A DNA stretch of 64,000 nt from assembly GCA_016707525.1 (NCBI GenBank), contig JADJHP010000002.1, forward strand, positions 62,001 to 126,000. Direction: 5' to 3'. The notes below the pieces were generated by a model. That model did no database searches. It saw only the letters and a program-made list of their open reading frames with translations, and was not told the DNA's origin. Below, piece after piece: positions 37,465 through 49,040 of this stretch. Source of the stretch: Ignavibacteriota bacterium (lineage in GTDB: Bacteria > Bacteroidota > Ignavibacteria > UBA10030 > UBA6906). How positions within the stretch are numbered: the stretch's first letter is position 1; the number at the start of each line of letters is the position of its first letter. The position numbers were made by a program, and so were the translations under genes.

Positions 37465-38543
37465 TTCCGCTTCTTCATTTTCTTTGTTGCTGCCTGACGG
37501 GTCTTGCGGGCCGAGCGGGCCGGGTGTGGTGTCGTTGTCGTGCGCGGCGCGCGTTTCTCGCGTGGGTGGAGCGCGTGCCAGAGCTCTTCCACAAGGCCGC
37601 GCACACCGGTCCCTGCCACGGCAGAGATCGCCGTGACCTTTTTCCGGCCGAAGGCTTCCTTTTTCAGGAGTCCGAGTGTCTCATCATCCATGGCGTCGAT
37701 CTTGGTGATGACGACGACGGACTTCCGCTTGAGAAGTGTCGCGTCGTACTTACCCAGTTCGTTCGTCAGGATCTCGAGATCCTCCTTGAGCGACGCGCGT
37801 GTTGCATCCAGCAGGTACACGAGAACGCGTGTCCGTTCGATATGCCGGAGGAACTGGAGGCCGAGCCCTTTCCCCTGATGTGCGCCTGCGATCAATCCGG
37901 GAATGTCGGCAACGACGAAACTCTTCCCTTCATCCACACGCACGATGCCGAGGTTCGGCACCAGGGTGGTGAACGGGTAGTCGGCGATCTTGGGCCGTGC
38001 TGCGGAGATCACGGAGATGAGTGTGGACTTCCCCGCATTGGGGAGTCCGACGAGGCCGACATCGGCGAGGAGCTTCAGTTCGAGCTCGAGCTCGCGTTCT
38101 TCACCCGGCTCGCCCTGTTCATACCGGCGCGGTGCCTGGTCCACCGATGTGGCGAACTCGCAGTTGCCGCGTCCGCCCCGCCCGCCGCGGGCAACGACGA
38201 ACTCGTCGCCATGCTTGAGCAGATCGGCAACGATCTCCTGGGTGGCAGTGTCCCGTGCGAGGGTCCCTTCGGGCACTTCGATATAGATGTCTTCGCCGCT
38301 GCGCCCCGTGCGTTGTGCTCCTTCGCCATGGGCACCTTCGGCCGCGGTATACTTGTGGCGGTACTGAAAATCCAGCAAGGTGGTCATGTGACGATTGGCG
38401 CGCAGGATCACAGATCCGCCACGCCCACCGCTCCCGCCGTCCGGTCCGCCCTTAGGGATGAATTTTTCCCGGCGGAAGCTGATGATCCCCGAGCCGCCGT
38501 CGCCGGCACGCACCTGGATCTGTACAAGGTCAACGAATTTCAC
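37461..38543 (-). CDS. obg: Obg/CgtA GTPase
   Basis: A 360-residue ribosome-associated GTPase linked to 50S maturation and the stringent response. The glycine-rich Obg fold at the N-terminus (AGDGGSGIISFRREKF, GGSGGRGGSVIL) precedes the G domain: G1 GLPNAGKSTLI, G3 VADIPGLI, G4 VVITKIDAMD and G5 TAISAVAG. The C-terminal tail is very basic (KTRQAATKKMKKRK) instead of a full OCT domain. Its start overlaps the upstream gene stop by 4 bases (ATGA), and its stop overlaps the permease start. Confidence 0.95.
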   Translation of the reverse strand: MKFVDLVQIQVRAGDGGSGIISFRREKFIPKGGPDGGSGGRGGSVILRANRHMTTLLDFQYRHKYTAAEGAHGEGAQRTGRSGEDIYIEVPEGTLARDTATQEIVADLLKHGDEFVVARGGRGGRGNCEFATSVDQAPRRYEQGEPGEERELELELKLLADVGLVGLPNAGKSTLISVISAARPKIADYPFTTLVPNLGIVRVDEGKSFVVADIPGLIAGAHQGKGLGLQFLRHIERTRVLVYLLDATRASLKEDLEILTNELGKYDATLLKRKSVVVITKIDAMDDETLGLLKKEAFGRKKVTAISAVAGTGVRGLVEELWHALHPREKRAPRTTTTPHPARSARKTRQAATKKMKKRK

Positions 38544-40074
38544 GCGGCAGGTCCTGTTCCCGTTGCAAAGCGTTGTTGGATGATATCGATGAATGCGATC
38601 GCTTCGTCCTGGAAGGGATCGATGGCGTTGATCTCAAAGATCTCGCGCACGTAGCCGGTCGCCTCCTGCCACGAGCCTATCTGATTCAGCCGTGCGATCA
38701 TCAGGTCGTAGAACTGCGCATCCCGATCGCATAACACCGTGATGAAACGTTTTCTCTGCTCCGGCGTGATGACCAGGGTCAGATCCGGGAGGGACGCCGG
38801 TGGTGGTGACGCCAGCGGCAGTTCCAGTTGCTCTTCGGGTTCCGGTTCGAAGGTCGGCGCCGGGAAGGGGAGTATCCTGGCCGCGGGGGCTTCGATATCC
38901 ATGCCGGGATCACCGATCGACAGTTCTCTGGCTGCTTCTCCCGGGCCGCCGGTCATCGCTGGCGCTGCGGACTCTTCTGCGGCCTGAGCCTCTTCGGGAT
39001 CACCGGTGTGTGCGCCGTCGGGATCGGATCCAGCGGAAGGTGCGGCCACCTGCACCCCTGCCGGACCGTCATCGGCACTCAGCCCGCAGCGACGCCAAGG
39101 GGTCTCTGGGACCCTCTACGCCACGACAGCCGGATCTGTGCCGGCAGTTCGTACACAGGTTCAGGGAGAGATGCCGGGGGGGCGTTGTCACTCTGGCCGG
39201 GCGCAGGATCCGCAGGCACCGGGTCGCCGGTCAGCTCCGGCCTCGCGACGGGGTCAGAGGCGGGTGCGCTCACCACCAGTTCCGTCTCATTGGCCGGAGG
39301 AGCTTCATCCTTTACACCGAGGAAATCGTCGCAAAGCGCAGCAAGGTCGGCGAGCGTGATGGTCTCACGGTTGCGAAGATGGTAGATCCCCGTGATGTAC
39401 TCCTTCACCCCGATCATTTCCTTGTCATCGAAGAACAGGAGGACGGGCCGGAGGGCGATCTCCTGCGCGCCGTCCTGGTCGCCGGCGCTGAAAAAGTCGA
39501 AGAGTGGCTTCGCCAGTGCTGCAAGCTCGCGCGGGGCATGTTCCCTGGTGACCGCGGCATCGATCCGGCGTATCAACGCGGTACAGGTGGCCCGGTCGAT
39601 CTCCTGCTGCCCCTTTGCCGCAAGAGTCTTGCGCAGGAGTTGCGGGAGATAGATGTAATCGGTCACATACTCCAGCTTTGCGAACAACTCCGCGGTCGGG
39701 ATGACATCCCTGGTGTGGAAGAGGAAGCTGGAGAGTGTCCAGCGCGGGCGGCAGACGTAATTCTCCGTGAAGTGTACCGCGTTCTCGAGGTCTGCCTGGA
39801 ATTCACCGCGCGGATACACATAGGAATCCGCTGCCTGCTCGATGAAGAGGTGCTGCAGGCGTGCTGCGGAGGGCGAGAGTGCGCGCACGCGGTTGAAGGA
39901 GGGTGCCCGGTTGAGTTCTTCGCTGAGCCGTTCCCGGAGGTGCGCACGCAGATAGGCCTTCACCCCGGCAGGAACGGGGGCGGTCGCCAGGCGTGCCGCC
40001 GGCAGGTCCGTGTCCGCACCGATGGTGCTTTCCAGGAACCTCTTCAACAATTCATCGCTATCGAATGCCGTCAT
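38540..40074 (-). CDS. uncharacterised acidic protein, about 510 residues, frameshifted
   Basis: Two frames join near 39085-39110 with one indel. The N-terminal piece (40074-39079) is helical and hydrophilic, with LLKRFLESTIGADTD, NYVCRPRWTLSSFLFHTRD and ALRPVLLFFDDKEMIGVKEY-like segments. A linker rich in Ala, Pro, Glu and Asp follows. The C-terminal piece (to 38540) ends with a compact domain, LTLVITPEQRKRFITVLCDR, DLMIARLNQIGSWQEATGYV and AIDPFQDEAIAFIDIIQQRF. There is no signal peptide or transmembrane helix, so it is probably cytoplasmic. I do not recognise the family. It is translationally coupled to obg and follows the TPR gene by 91 bases. Confidence 0.65.
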
Positions 40075-40165
40075 CGTGTCTTTGCGTCCTTCTCACCGAT
40101 CCGTCGCACGCATATCCCCGCCGTGATTCGTTGCTCTGGGCTTCTCCTCAGGGACGTCCGGATAC

Positions 40166-43100
40166 TCACTTGGTCTTCTTCAATACCGCATGCACCCGGT
40201 CGATCTCTTTCCTCGCCGCCGCTTTGAACGTCTCGTCGATCCCCGGGCGGTCGATGATCTGCTTGTACATCGTCAGTGCCTGGTCGGACCGCCCCATCTT
40301 CTCATACGCCTGTCCGCTCATGTACAGCGAGGTCGCGGTCCAGTCGACCTTTCCCTTCTTGGTCACGAGATACGGGACCTTCAGGAAATCCAGGATAGCC
40401 TGTTGATAGTCGCCTTTGCCGAAATTGGCCTCGCCGATGTAGTAGCGGATCTCGCCCTCGAGATCGGAGCCAGCCTCTTCGAGGAGGGTCTGGAGGTGGA
40501 GCACCGATTGGTCGTAGTAGCCGAGGCGTTGATAGAGGATGCCGATCTTGATCCGCTTGTCGAAGGCATCATCGGCGTTGGGATACAGTTCGAGGTACCG
40601 TCTCGTCAGGGTGAGTGCGGCATCGAAGATGCCGGCGATCTCATAGGTCTCGATCAGGTTGTTGATGGCATACGGCAGCAGTGCCGGGTCCGCATTCGGG
40701 TTGTCCGTGACCATGCGGTAGTTCCGGATGGCCTCGTCCCACTTTTCGGCCTGATACTGGATGTTGCCGAGCGCGAAGTGGACCTTCTGCATGATGGGAG
40801 CATCGGGATGCTCTTTCATGAGTTTCTCGAACTGCGTGAGCGCTTCCTGCGGCTTGTTGGTGGCTTCGTGGACCTTGCCGATCCAGAACATGGCCGTCGG
40901 AGCCGAGGGCGTTTCTTCGTACGACGATGTCACGTTCTGGAACGACTTCAATGCGCGCACATAATCCTTCTGGCGGAAGAAGGCGTTGCCGCGCTCCAAT
41001 TCGAACTCGGCCATCTCCGTGTCGTTGTCCGGATACGCGGCGCGGAACGCCGCAATGTCCCTGTCCGCCGGATTGAACGCGTTGAGCCTCAGGTTCGTGA
41101 CGACGATGCGGGCCGCGAGCCCGCGCTGTTCGTTCTTGTCCTTCCCCGCCGCTGCGAGCGCGGTGTACTGGCGCAGCGCGTCGGTGTATTCTCCGCTGTC
41201 GAAGAGGATATCTGCGATCTCGCGCGATGTCGCGGTGGCCGGCGAGGCGGCGGATGCCTGGCGGAAATAGGATGTGGCGAGGTCCGTGGACCCTTCATTC
41301 CGGTAGATCATCCCCAGTGTGGTGAGTGCCTCGGCGGCCCGGGGGCCCTTCTGCTCCCGTGCGAGCAGGGAGAACAGGCGCGGTTTCGCGCCACGGACGT
41401 CGCCGCCCTGTGCGAGTGCTTTGCCGAGGGCGAGCAGAATGTCGGGGTCGGGAGCGGTGCCGCGCGCGGGGAGTGCGCCTTCATTGCTCAGCAATGCCGT
41501 GTACATCGCGATCGCGCGCGCAGTGTTGCCGGAGGCCAGACAGGCGTCGGCGAGATCGCCTTGTGCGGCAGCAGCGGCATTGGTGTACGGGAATTCTTCG
41601 ATGAGCCGGTCCAGCAGCTCCACGGCACGCAGTGCCTGTCCACGCTTCTGCGCCAACTGTCCGAGGTTCGCGATGATCACGGCGCTGTGCCGCCCGTTCG
41701 GAAATGCGGCGAGCAGCGGTGTGCCGACGGCGACGGCGGAATCGGTGAGTCCCGCTTTCAGCAGCAGACGCATGCGGGCGAATCCCGCTTCTTCGGCGGC
41801 CGGGTCTCCGGGTGACTGGCGGGTGATGGCTGCATACAACGTCAGGGCCGCTGCGGTGCTGTCGGCGTTCTCGAGCAGCGCCGCGGTGCGAAGGTCCATC
41901 GCCGGCCGGTGTTTGGTCTGCGGGTCGATGGACAGGACCAGAGTTTCCGCCTGCTGTGCGCTTGCGGCCGAAGTCGCGCTCAGTTCAAAGAGGGAGAGCA
42001 GCGCATCCTGGTTCCTGCTATCGGTGGGGAACCGGGTGAGATAGGCGCGGTACGTTTCGATCGCCGGAGCGCGGTGCTCGGGGGACCGCCAGCTCAACAG
42101 TTCCAGTGCCCGTGCGCGGAGAAACATCGCGTTCACCAGGTCGGCCGGTTGCAGTCCGCCTTCGATCGCCGAGCCGAATTGCGCCGCCGCGGCCTGATAG
42201 TTCTTGAGTTGGTGGAAGGAGATCTCCGCCAGACGCCGCGCGAGACCGGAACGGTCCTGACCCTGCACCACATCGCCGACCAGCAGCGCGAGCTTCTCCA
42301 GTCCGGCATCCTTGTCCTTCGCCTCGAATGCCTCGATCATGCGGATGCGCTCCTCCGCATCGCCGCGGAGATCGGAGGCCGGATACATCGTGATGAACGT
42401 GCGATAGAGTTCCAGCGAGCGGCTGTACTCCTTCAGTCCCTCGTAGCATCGGGCCGCGCCCATAGCGGCATCATCGCCGAATGGTGAGCGCGCATGGCGC
42501 GTGGTGATGACCTCGTACAGCGCGCCGGCGCGGCGCAGGTCCCGCTGGTCGGACTCGATCACGCGCGCGGTCTCGAAGAGCACGGCGGGTGTGTTCACCG
42601 CATCGGGGAACAGTTCGGTGTAGCGTGTGTAGTGCTGGACGGCGGATGCCGCCTGGCCGGCCTCGCGTGCGTTGCGTGCGAGGCGCAGGAGGGCCTCGCG
42701 CCGCAGGGGTTCGGGGGCATTGAGTTTGAGCAGGCGCGTGGAGGCGTCATTGCTCCGGGCATGGTCTTTGGTCCTCGATGCCGCATAGGCCAGCTGCATC
42801 AGGGCATCCGGGATCCGTTCGTCCCGTGTGTACGTATCGACGAATCGCGAAAAAGTGGAAGATGCATTCTGCATGTCGTCCGCGGCGAGGTATGCCTCGC
42901 CAAGGGCGAAGAGTGCGTCCTTCGTCTGCGTGGAATCGGCGCCCTTGGATTGCCCGAGCGCGCGCTTCAGATTGTCGATGGCCTCGGGATAGGCGCCGCT
43001 GGCGGTGAGCAGTCGTGCAAGGTGCAGATGTGCGCCCTGCACGGCCGAGGGGGTCTTGTAGGCGGTGATGATCTCCTGGTACGCGCTCTTTGCCTGGTCG

Positions 43101-43774
43101 AACCGGCCCATCTCCTGATGGATGTTCGCGAGGATCAGCAGGGCCTGTGCGCGGGCATCGGCGGAGGGGTCGCCTTCGATGACGCGCTTGAGTTCATTGC
43201 TGGCAAGGTCGAGGTTGCCTTCTTCGAAATAGATCTGTCCGAGCAGGGTACGGGCGGAGTTCACCGCGCCGCTGGTCGGGTATTCCTGCAGGATCACGCG
43301 CAGGGTGCGGCGCGCATTGTCGCGCTCGCCTGTCTGGGTGAAGAGTTTCGCCGCACGCAGGAGCGCATCCGGGGCATTCTTGCTGCGCGGGTGGAAGACC
43401 TTGACGCGCTCGAAGGCGAGTGCGGCCTCTTTCAGAGAGCCGAGTGCTGCGTGCGCCTCGCCCACGTTCCACCATGCTTCGGGTGCGCGGGGATTGTCCT
43501 GGTAGGTGAGGGCGAACGTCTGAAAGGTGATACTTGCATCCTCATATTCCTTCAGCTGCAACTGCGTGAGGCCGAGGTAGAACCTGGCCTCGACGCTCTG
43601 GGAGGTCGTGGGATAGGCCGCGACGAACTGTTTGAGCTGCTCCTGGGCGAGGTCGTACAACTTGTCGTTGTACAGATTGATCGCAAGCTTGAAATCGGCG
43701 TTCTCTTTGGTGTTCTGCGCGGGCGCCGGCGCTACGAAAGCGCACAGCACGAGTGCCAGGAAGAAATTTCTCAT
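40166..43774 (-). CDS. very large exported TPR-repeat protein
   Basis: A 1202-residue protein. The start at ATG 43774 follows AAAGG and opens a signal peptide (FFLALVLCAFVAPAPAQ); upstream in-frame codons run into the palindromic repeat. The mature protein is almost entirely TPR-like helix pairs of about 34-37 residues (for example EARFYLGLTQLQLKEYEDA, APEAWWNVGEAHAALGSLKE, TPAVLFETARVIESDQRD). Such periplasmic TPR scaffolds (YbgF/BamD-like repeats) serve in envelope assembly, but the specific partner is unknown. It stands upstream of the unknown-obg operon. Confidence 0.85.
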   Translation of the reverse strand: MRNFFLALVLCAFVAPAPAQNTKENADFKLAINLYNDKLYDLAQEQLKQFVAAYPTTSQSVEARFYLGLTQLQLKEYEDASITFQTFALTYQDNPRAPEAWWNVGEAHAALGSLKEAALAFERVKVFHPRSKNAPDALLRAAKLFTQTGERDNARRTLRVILQEYPTSGAVNSARTLLGQIYFEEGNLDLASNELKRVIEGDPSADARAQALLILANIHQEMGRFDQAKSAYQEIITAYKTPSAVQGAHLHLARLLTASGAYPEAIDNLKRALGQSKGADSTQTKDALFALGEAYLAADDMQNASSTFSRFVDTYTRDERIPDALMQLAYAASRTKDHARSNDASTRLLKLNAPEPLRREALLRLARNAREAGQAASAVQHYTRYTELFPDAVNTPAVLFETARVIESDQRDLRRAGALYEVITTRHARSPFGDDAAMGAARCYEGLKEYSRSLELYRTFITMYPASDLRGDAEERIRMIEAFEAKDKDAGLEKLALLVGDVVQGQDRSGLARRLAEISFHQLKNYQAAAAQFGSAIEGGLQPADLVNAMFLRARALELLSWRSPEHRAPAIETYRAYLTRFPTDSRNQDALLSLFELSATSAASAQQAETLVLSIDPQTKHRPAMDLRTAALLENADSTAAALTLYAAITRQSPGDPAAEEAGFARMRLLLKAGLTDSAVAVGTPLLAAFPNGRHSAVIIANLGQLAQKRGQALRAVELLDRLIEEFPYTNAAAAAQGDLADACLASGNTARAIAMYTALLSNEGALPARGTAPDPDILLALGKALAQGGDVRGAKPRLFSLLAREQKGPRAAEALTTLGMIYRNEGSTDLATSYFRQASAASPATATSREIADILFDSGEYTDALRQYTALAAAGKDKNEQRGLAARIVVTNLRLNAFNPADRDIAAFRAAYPDNDTEMAEFELERGNAFFRQKDYVRALKSFQNVTSSYEETPSAPTAMFWIGKVHEATNKPQEALTQFEKLMKEHPDAPIMQKVHFALGNIQYQAEKWDEAIRNYRMVTDNPNADPALLPYAINNLIETYEIAGIFDAALTLTRRYLELYPNADDAFDKRIKIGILYQRLGYYDQSVLHLQTLLEEAGSDLEGEIRYYIGEANFGKGDYQQAILDFLKVPYLVTKKGKVDWTATSLYMSGQAYEKMGRSDQALTMYKQIIDRPGIDETFKAAARKEIDRVHAVLKKTK

Positions 43775-43860
43775 TACGGCCTTTATGATCATCCGATGGA
43801 TCAAGGGGGGCGGTGGGTGCACGCGCGCCCACTGCGGACACCCGAATTGTGCGGTGCGGT

Positions 43861-43890
43861 TGTAGGGGCGGTGCATGCACCGCCCCTACA
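43861..43890. repeat. perfect 30-base palindromic repeat
   Basis: TGTAGGGGCGGTGCA followed by its exact reverse complement. It shares its 28-base core with the element at 36404. It lies in the spacer (43775-44003) before the TPR gene. Confidence 0.8.
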
Positions 43891-44003
43891 CGGTCAGTAC
43901 ACCTCTGCACCGTACATCCGTAGTCCGGACACCCATGGCGGTCGGTTGCAGGGGCACCCGCATAGCCACTATAAGTATAAACTACGATGATTTTCCCTGC
44001 CAT

Positions 44004-45389
44004 TCAAGGCAGGGGGGGCACGATGGTGATGCCTTCGGCAGCGATGGAAAACCCGCCGATCTGCTCCACCAGACGCTCCGAGCCCCGAAGAACGGCGATA
44101 TGATAGCCCTGTGACCGGGCGATCGAGAGTTCGGGCTGTGAAAGGGCATAGATGTGGAAGGGTGACCCCGGGACACGGTTCCTGAAGAGCTGCTCGTGGA
44201 GATCGGACGGAATGCGTTCGATCTGGCCATCCGCGAACCAGTAGGGTTCGGGGAAGCCGGTGATGATGAGCGTGGGGTGCGAAGCACGGGCGGAGAGGAT
44301 GACCGCACGTTGTGCTTCCCGGGCGTGCGACTTTGCCAGGTCCTCGAGGACCATGCCGGGGCGCATGCCGGGTTGGTAGTGCCCCGTCATCCCCTCATGG
44401 GAAACGACATCCGGATTCACGAAGGCAAAGCTGACAAGGAGGGCGCCCGCGATGAGGACCTGCCGGCGGGTGCAGACGCGGTCGAGCGCGAGGAGGAGGA
44501 AGGGCAGGACGGGGAGGAGGTACTCGCGCTCCATCGGCAACCAGAGGAACGTCGCCGCAAACAGCAGCACGATGGCGATCGCAACAGTGACTGTGGGCTC
44601 CCTCCTGAACTCGATCGTGCGGATCGTCCGCATGGCGGAGGACAACGCGATGGCAATGAACGCCACGGCAAGAGGCCCGAAGGCGTACGTGCCGCGGTAG
44701 AGGGCCGCTGCGATGCCGGACGTCTGGCTCGCCCGTACAGCTGCCAACTGGGCGGACGTGGCGGAGAGCCACCCGCTCACTCCCATGGAGAGGAGGACGG
44801 GAACGAACGCCGCCGCGGTCACCGCACACGCGGCCGTGACCATTACGAAGATCGAGCGCACGGGGCGCGGACCGGCAAGGAAGGGGATCATGCATGCCGC
44901 GCCTGCGATGGCGTTGCCCGGACGGAAGCCGGCGGCCACGCCGATGAACACGCCCGCCATCAACGCTCGCCGTTCCGTGGACGCCTGGAAGGCCAGCAGG
45001 ATGAACAGCAACGACCAGACGTAGTCCATCGTGACCGCGGAGTTCTTCCAGAACAGCGGCGTGAACGCGAGAATGGCGACGAGCAGGGCGGGGTGACGCG
45101 CCTCGCGGAGTGCGATGTGGTTCCAGAGGATCAGCACCAGGAGTGCAACGAGCAGGGTGGCGGAGTTGGAGAGCAACGAACCGCCCATCCCGGTCAGCGG
45201 GGCGTTGACGATCTCATGAAGCGGGTACCCGGGGAGCCGGGATGGTTCATAGATCCCCGTGTGCCACACACGGAGTGCAGTCTCCGCGACACGCCACGCG
45301 TCGGGATCGGTACCATAGCCTGCGGTGATGAAAGGAATGCGTGTGAGGATGACGAGCAGAAGAAGGAGAGCGAGGCCGGTCCTGTTCAC
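44004..45389 (-). CDS. polytopic membrane protein, GT-C glycosyltransferase-like
   Basis: A 461-residue protein with about ten helices and a C-terminal soluble part of about 130 residues. The first loop after helix one contains YGTDPDAWRVAETALRVW, an acidic-loop pattern like that of GT-C (lipid-linked sugar) transferases, and later SRLPGYPLHEIVNAP and AAGFRPGNAIAGAACMIP. The C-terminal region looks globular (TLIITGFPEPYWFADGQ). A polyprenyl-phosphate-sugar donor would be expected if the class is right. It is followed upstream by a methyltransferase gene with a 10-base gap. Confidence 0.65.
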   Translation of the reverse strand: MNRTGLALLLLLVILTRIPFITAGYGTDPDAWRVAETALRVWHTGIYEPSRLPGYPLHEIVNAPLTGMGGSLLSNSATLLVALLVLILWNHIALREARHPALLVAILAFTPLFWKNSAVTMDYVWSLLFILLAFQASTERRALMAGVFIGVAAGFRPGNAIAGAACMIPFLAGPRPVRSIFVMVTAACAVTAAAFVPVLLSMGVSGWLSATSAQLAAVRASQTSGIAAALYRGTYAFGPLAVAFIAIALSSAMRTIRTIEFRREPTVTVAIAIVLLFAATFLWLPMEREYLLPVLPFLLLALDRVCTRRQVLIAGALLVSFAFVNPDVVSHEGMTGHYQPGMRPGMVLEDLAKSHAREAQRAVILSARASHPTLIITGFPEPYWFADGQIERIPSDLHEQLFRNRVPGSPFHIYALSQPELSIARSQGYHIAVLRGSERLVEQIGGFSIAAEGITIVPPLP

Positions 45390-45399
45390 CTGCGCCCCG

Positions 45400-46374
45400 T
45401 CAGCGTGATCGCGGCCGTGCAGCGATGAAGGCGAAGTCGCTTGCGATGCGGCCGGCCTTCATTTCTTCTTCCTCGGTGGCGAGACATGTGTTGAGCACCG
45501 CGAGGGCTGCATCATCCGGATGGAGAAAGTGATGCGCGATGTCCTTGAAGACGAGGTGCATGAGTGCTCCCCCGCACATCTTCTCCTCGACGATGTCGAA
45601 GTGCTCGTGCACCAGGGGGATGATCGCGGAGGAATCCACGGCTTCGGATGGATCGAACACCCTCATGGCGAGCGTGCCCGGGCGGTACACGGGCGGACGT
45701 GGTGTTCCGTCGGGCCGCACTTTCAGGCGTGCAGGCATGCCATCCAGCAAACGGTTGGCAAGTTCGATCTGCCTGTCGGTCCATTGGAACCGCGATGGCC
45801 CGACGAATTCATTCACGACAAGGATACCGCCGGGCCTGAGCCAGGAATGGATCTTCTTGATGAAGGGCCCGAGAGGTGCGATATGGTGAAGCGCATCATC
45901 GAGGATCACGAGGTCGAAGGAGGCAACAGGGAGATCCAGCGTCCGCACATCGGCGGCAGTGAACGCCGTCGAAGAGGTCATTCCCGCTGACGCTGCGAGC
46001 CGCTCTGCCTCGGCGATCCGTTTCTTCGAGATGTCGTACCCTTCCAGGAGTGCGATGCCGCCGGCCGCGACCCACGCGAGTTCCTTCCTGCCCGTGCCGC
46101 AGCCGGGTGAGAGGGCGTGCCACCGCGCGTCCGGCGTACTGTACCGTTCGCGCACGTACGAAGCGATATTCTTTGACGGCGAACCGGTGATCATGGTCCG
46201 CAGCCTCTCCTGGATCAGCGGAATGGATGTCCACTGGCGCGGATACGTGTCGGTCTGATCCCACACGGCCTCGGTGCGGCTGGCACCGCCGCGGAGGAGC
46301 CCGCTGAACGCCACAGCGCCCCGGGAGCGGGTCTTTTCAAGAAGGAGTCGTATGTCGTTGGGATGCAGGAGCAC
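45400..46374 (-). CDS. SAM-dependent methyltransferase
   Basis: A 324-residue protein with a class I methyltransferase core: ALSPGCGTGRKELAW (motif I), an acidic end of strand two in LLEGYDISKKRI, VRTLDLPVASFDLVILDDAL (motifs II-III) and SWLRPGGILVVNEF. The start is GTG 46374, directly behind the sdhB stop codon, so it is probably coupled to the sdh operon by position only. The neighbour downstream is a membrane sugar-transferase-like protein, which hints at a lipid or glycan substrate. The substrate is unknown. Confidence 0.8.
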   Translation of the reverse strand: MLLHPNDIRLLLEKTRSRGAVAFSGLLRGGASRTEAVWDQTDTYPRQWTSIPLIQERLRTMITGSPSKNIASYVRERYSTPDARWHALSPGCGTGRKELAWVAAGGIALLEGYDISKKRIAEAERLAASAGMTSSTAFTAADVRTLDLPVASFDLVILDDALHHIAPLGPFIKKIHSWLRPGGILVVNEFVGPSRFQWTDRQIELANRLLDGMPARLKVRPDGTPRPPVYRPGTLAMRVFDPSEAVDSSAIIPLVHEHFDIVEEKMCGGALMHLVFKDIAHHFLHPDDAALAVLNTCLATEEEEMKAGRIASDFAFIAARPRSR

Positions 46375-47114
46375 TTAGAGCGCTTTCGCCCGTACGAATT
46401 CCCGGTTCAACCGTGCAATATGTTCCACCGAGATCTGTTTCGGACATTCTGCCTCGCACGCATACGTGTTGGAGCAGGCGCCGAAGCCTTCTTTGTCCAT
46501 TTGCGCCAGCATACGTTCCACGCGTTCCTTCCGCTCGGCGTGTCCCTGCGGCAACAGCGCGAACTGGGAGACCTTTGCGGCGACGAACAGCATGGCGGAG
46601 CCATTCGGGCATGTTGCGACGCACGCGCCGCACCCGATGCATGCTGCGGCATCCATGGCTTCTTCGGCATGGTGCTTGGGGACGGGGATCGCGTTGGCGT
46701 CGGGGGCCTGGCCGGTCTTCACCGAGACGTAGCCGCCGGCCTGCATGATGCGGTCGAACGCGGTGCGGTCCACGACAAGGTCCTTGATCACCGGGAAGGG
46801 GCGTGCGCGCCACGGTTCCACCGTCAGGGTGTCGCCGTCGGGGAAACTGCGCATGCGCAATTCGCAGGTCGCTGCCTTCCGGTTCGGCCCGTGCGCACGC
46901 CCTTCGATCATGATGCCACAGCTGCCGCAGATGCCTTCACGGCAATCGTGGTCGAAGGCGACCGGTTCTTCGCCTTTGCGGACGAGGTCGGTATTCAGGA
47001 CATCGAGCACCTCCAGGAAGGAGGCATCCGGGGGGATGTTGGTGACCGCGTACGTGACCAGCTTCCCCTTCTCGGTCGGGTTCTTCTGGCGCCAGATCTT
47101 CAGCGTGAAGTTCA

Positions 47115-47115
<1 letters not shown>
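46375..47115 (-). CDS. sdhB: succinate dehydrogenase/fumarate reductase iron-sulfur subunit
   Basis: A 246-residue subunit carrying three Fe-S clusters between flavin and quinone. The [2Fe-2S] ligands lie in CREGICGSCGIMIEG plus a later ATCEL Cys; the [4Fe-4S] and [3Fe-4S] ligands lie in CIGCGACVATCPNG and CSNTYACEAECPKQI. I place the start at ATG 47115, which overlaps the sdhA stop (TAATG); the longer frame to 47208 reads through sdhA. Order is sdhC-sdhA-sdhB. Confidence 0.95.
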
Positions 47116-49028
<1,913 letters not shown>

Positions 49029-49040
49029 GGCGGTGATCCC

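Noticed and set aside
40190..41815. 541-codon open frame on the plus strand, and another at 42494-43990
   Set aside because: Both are antisense to the TPR gene, which has a signal peptide, a ribosome site and clear repeats.
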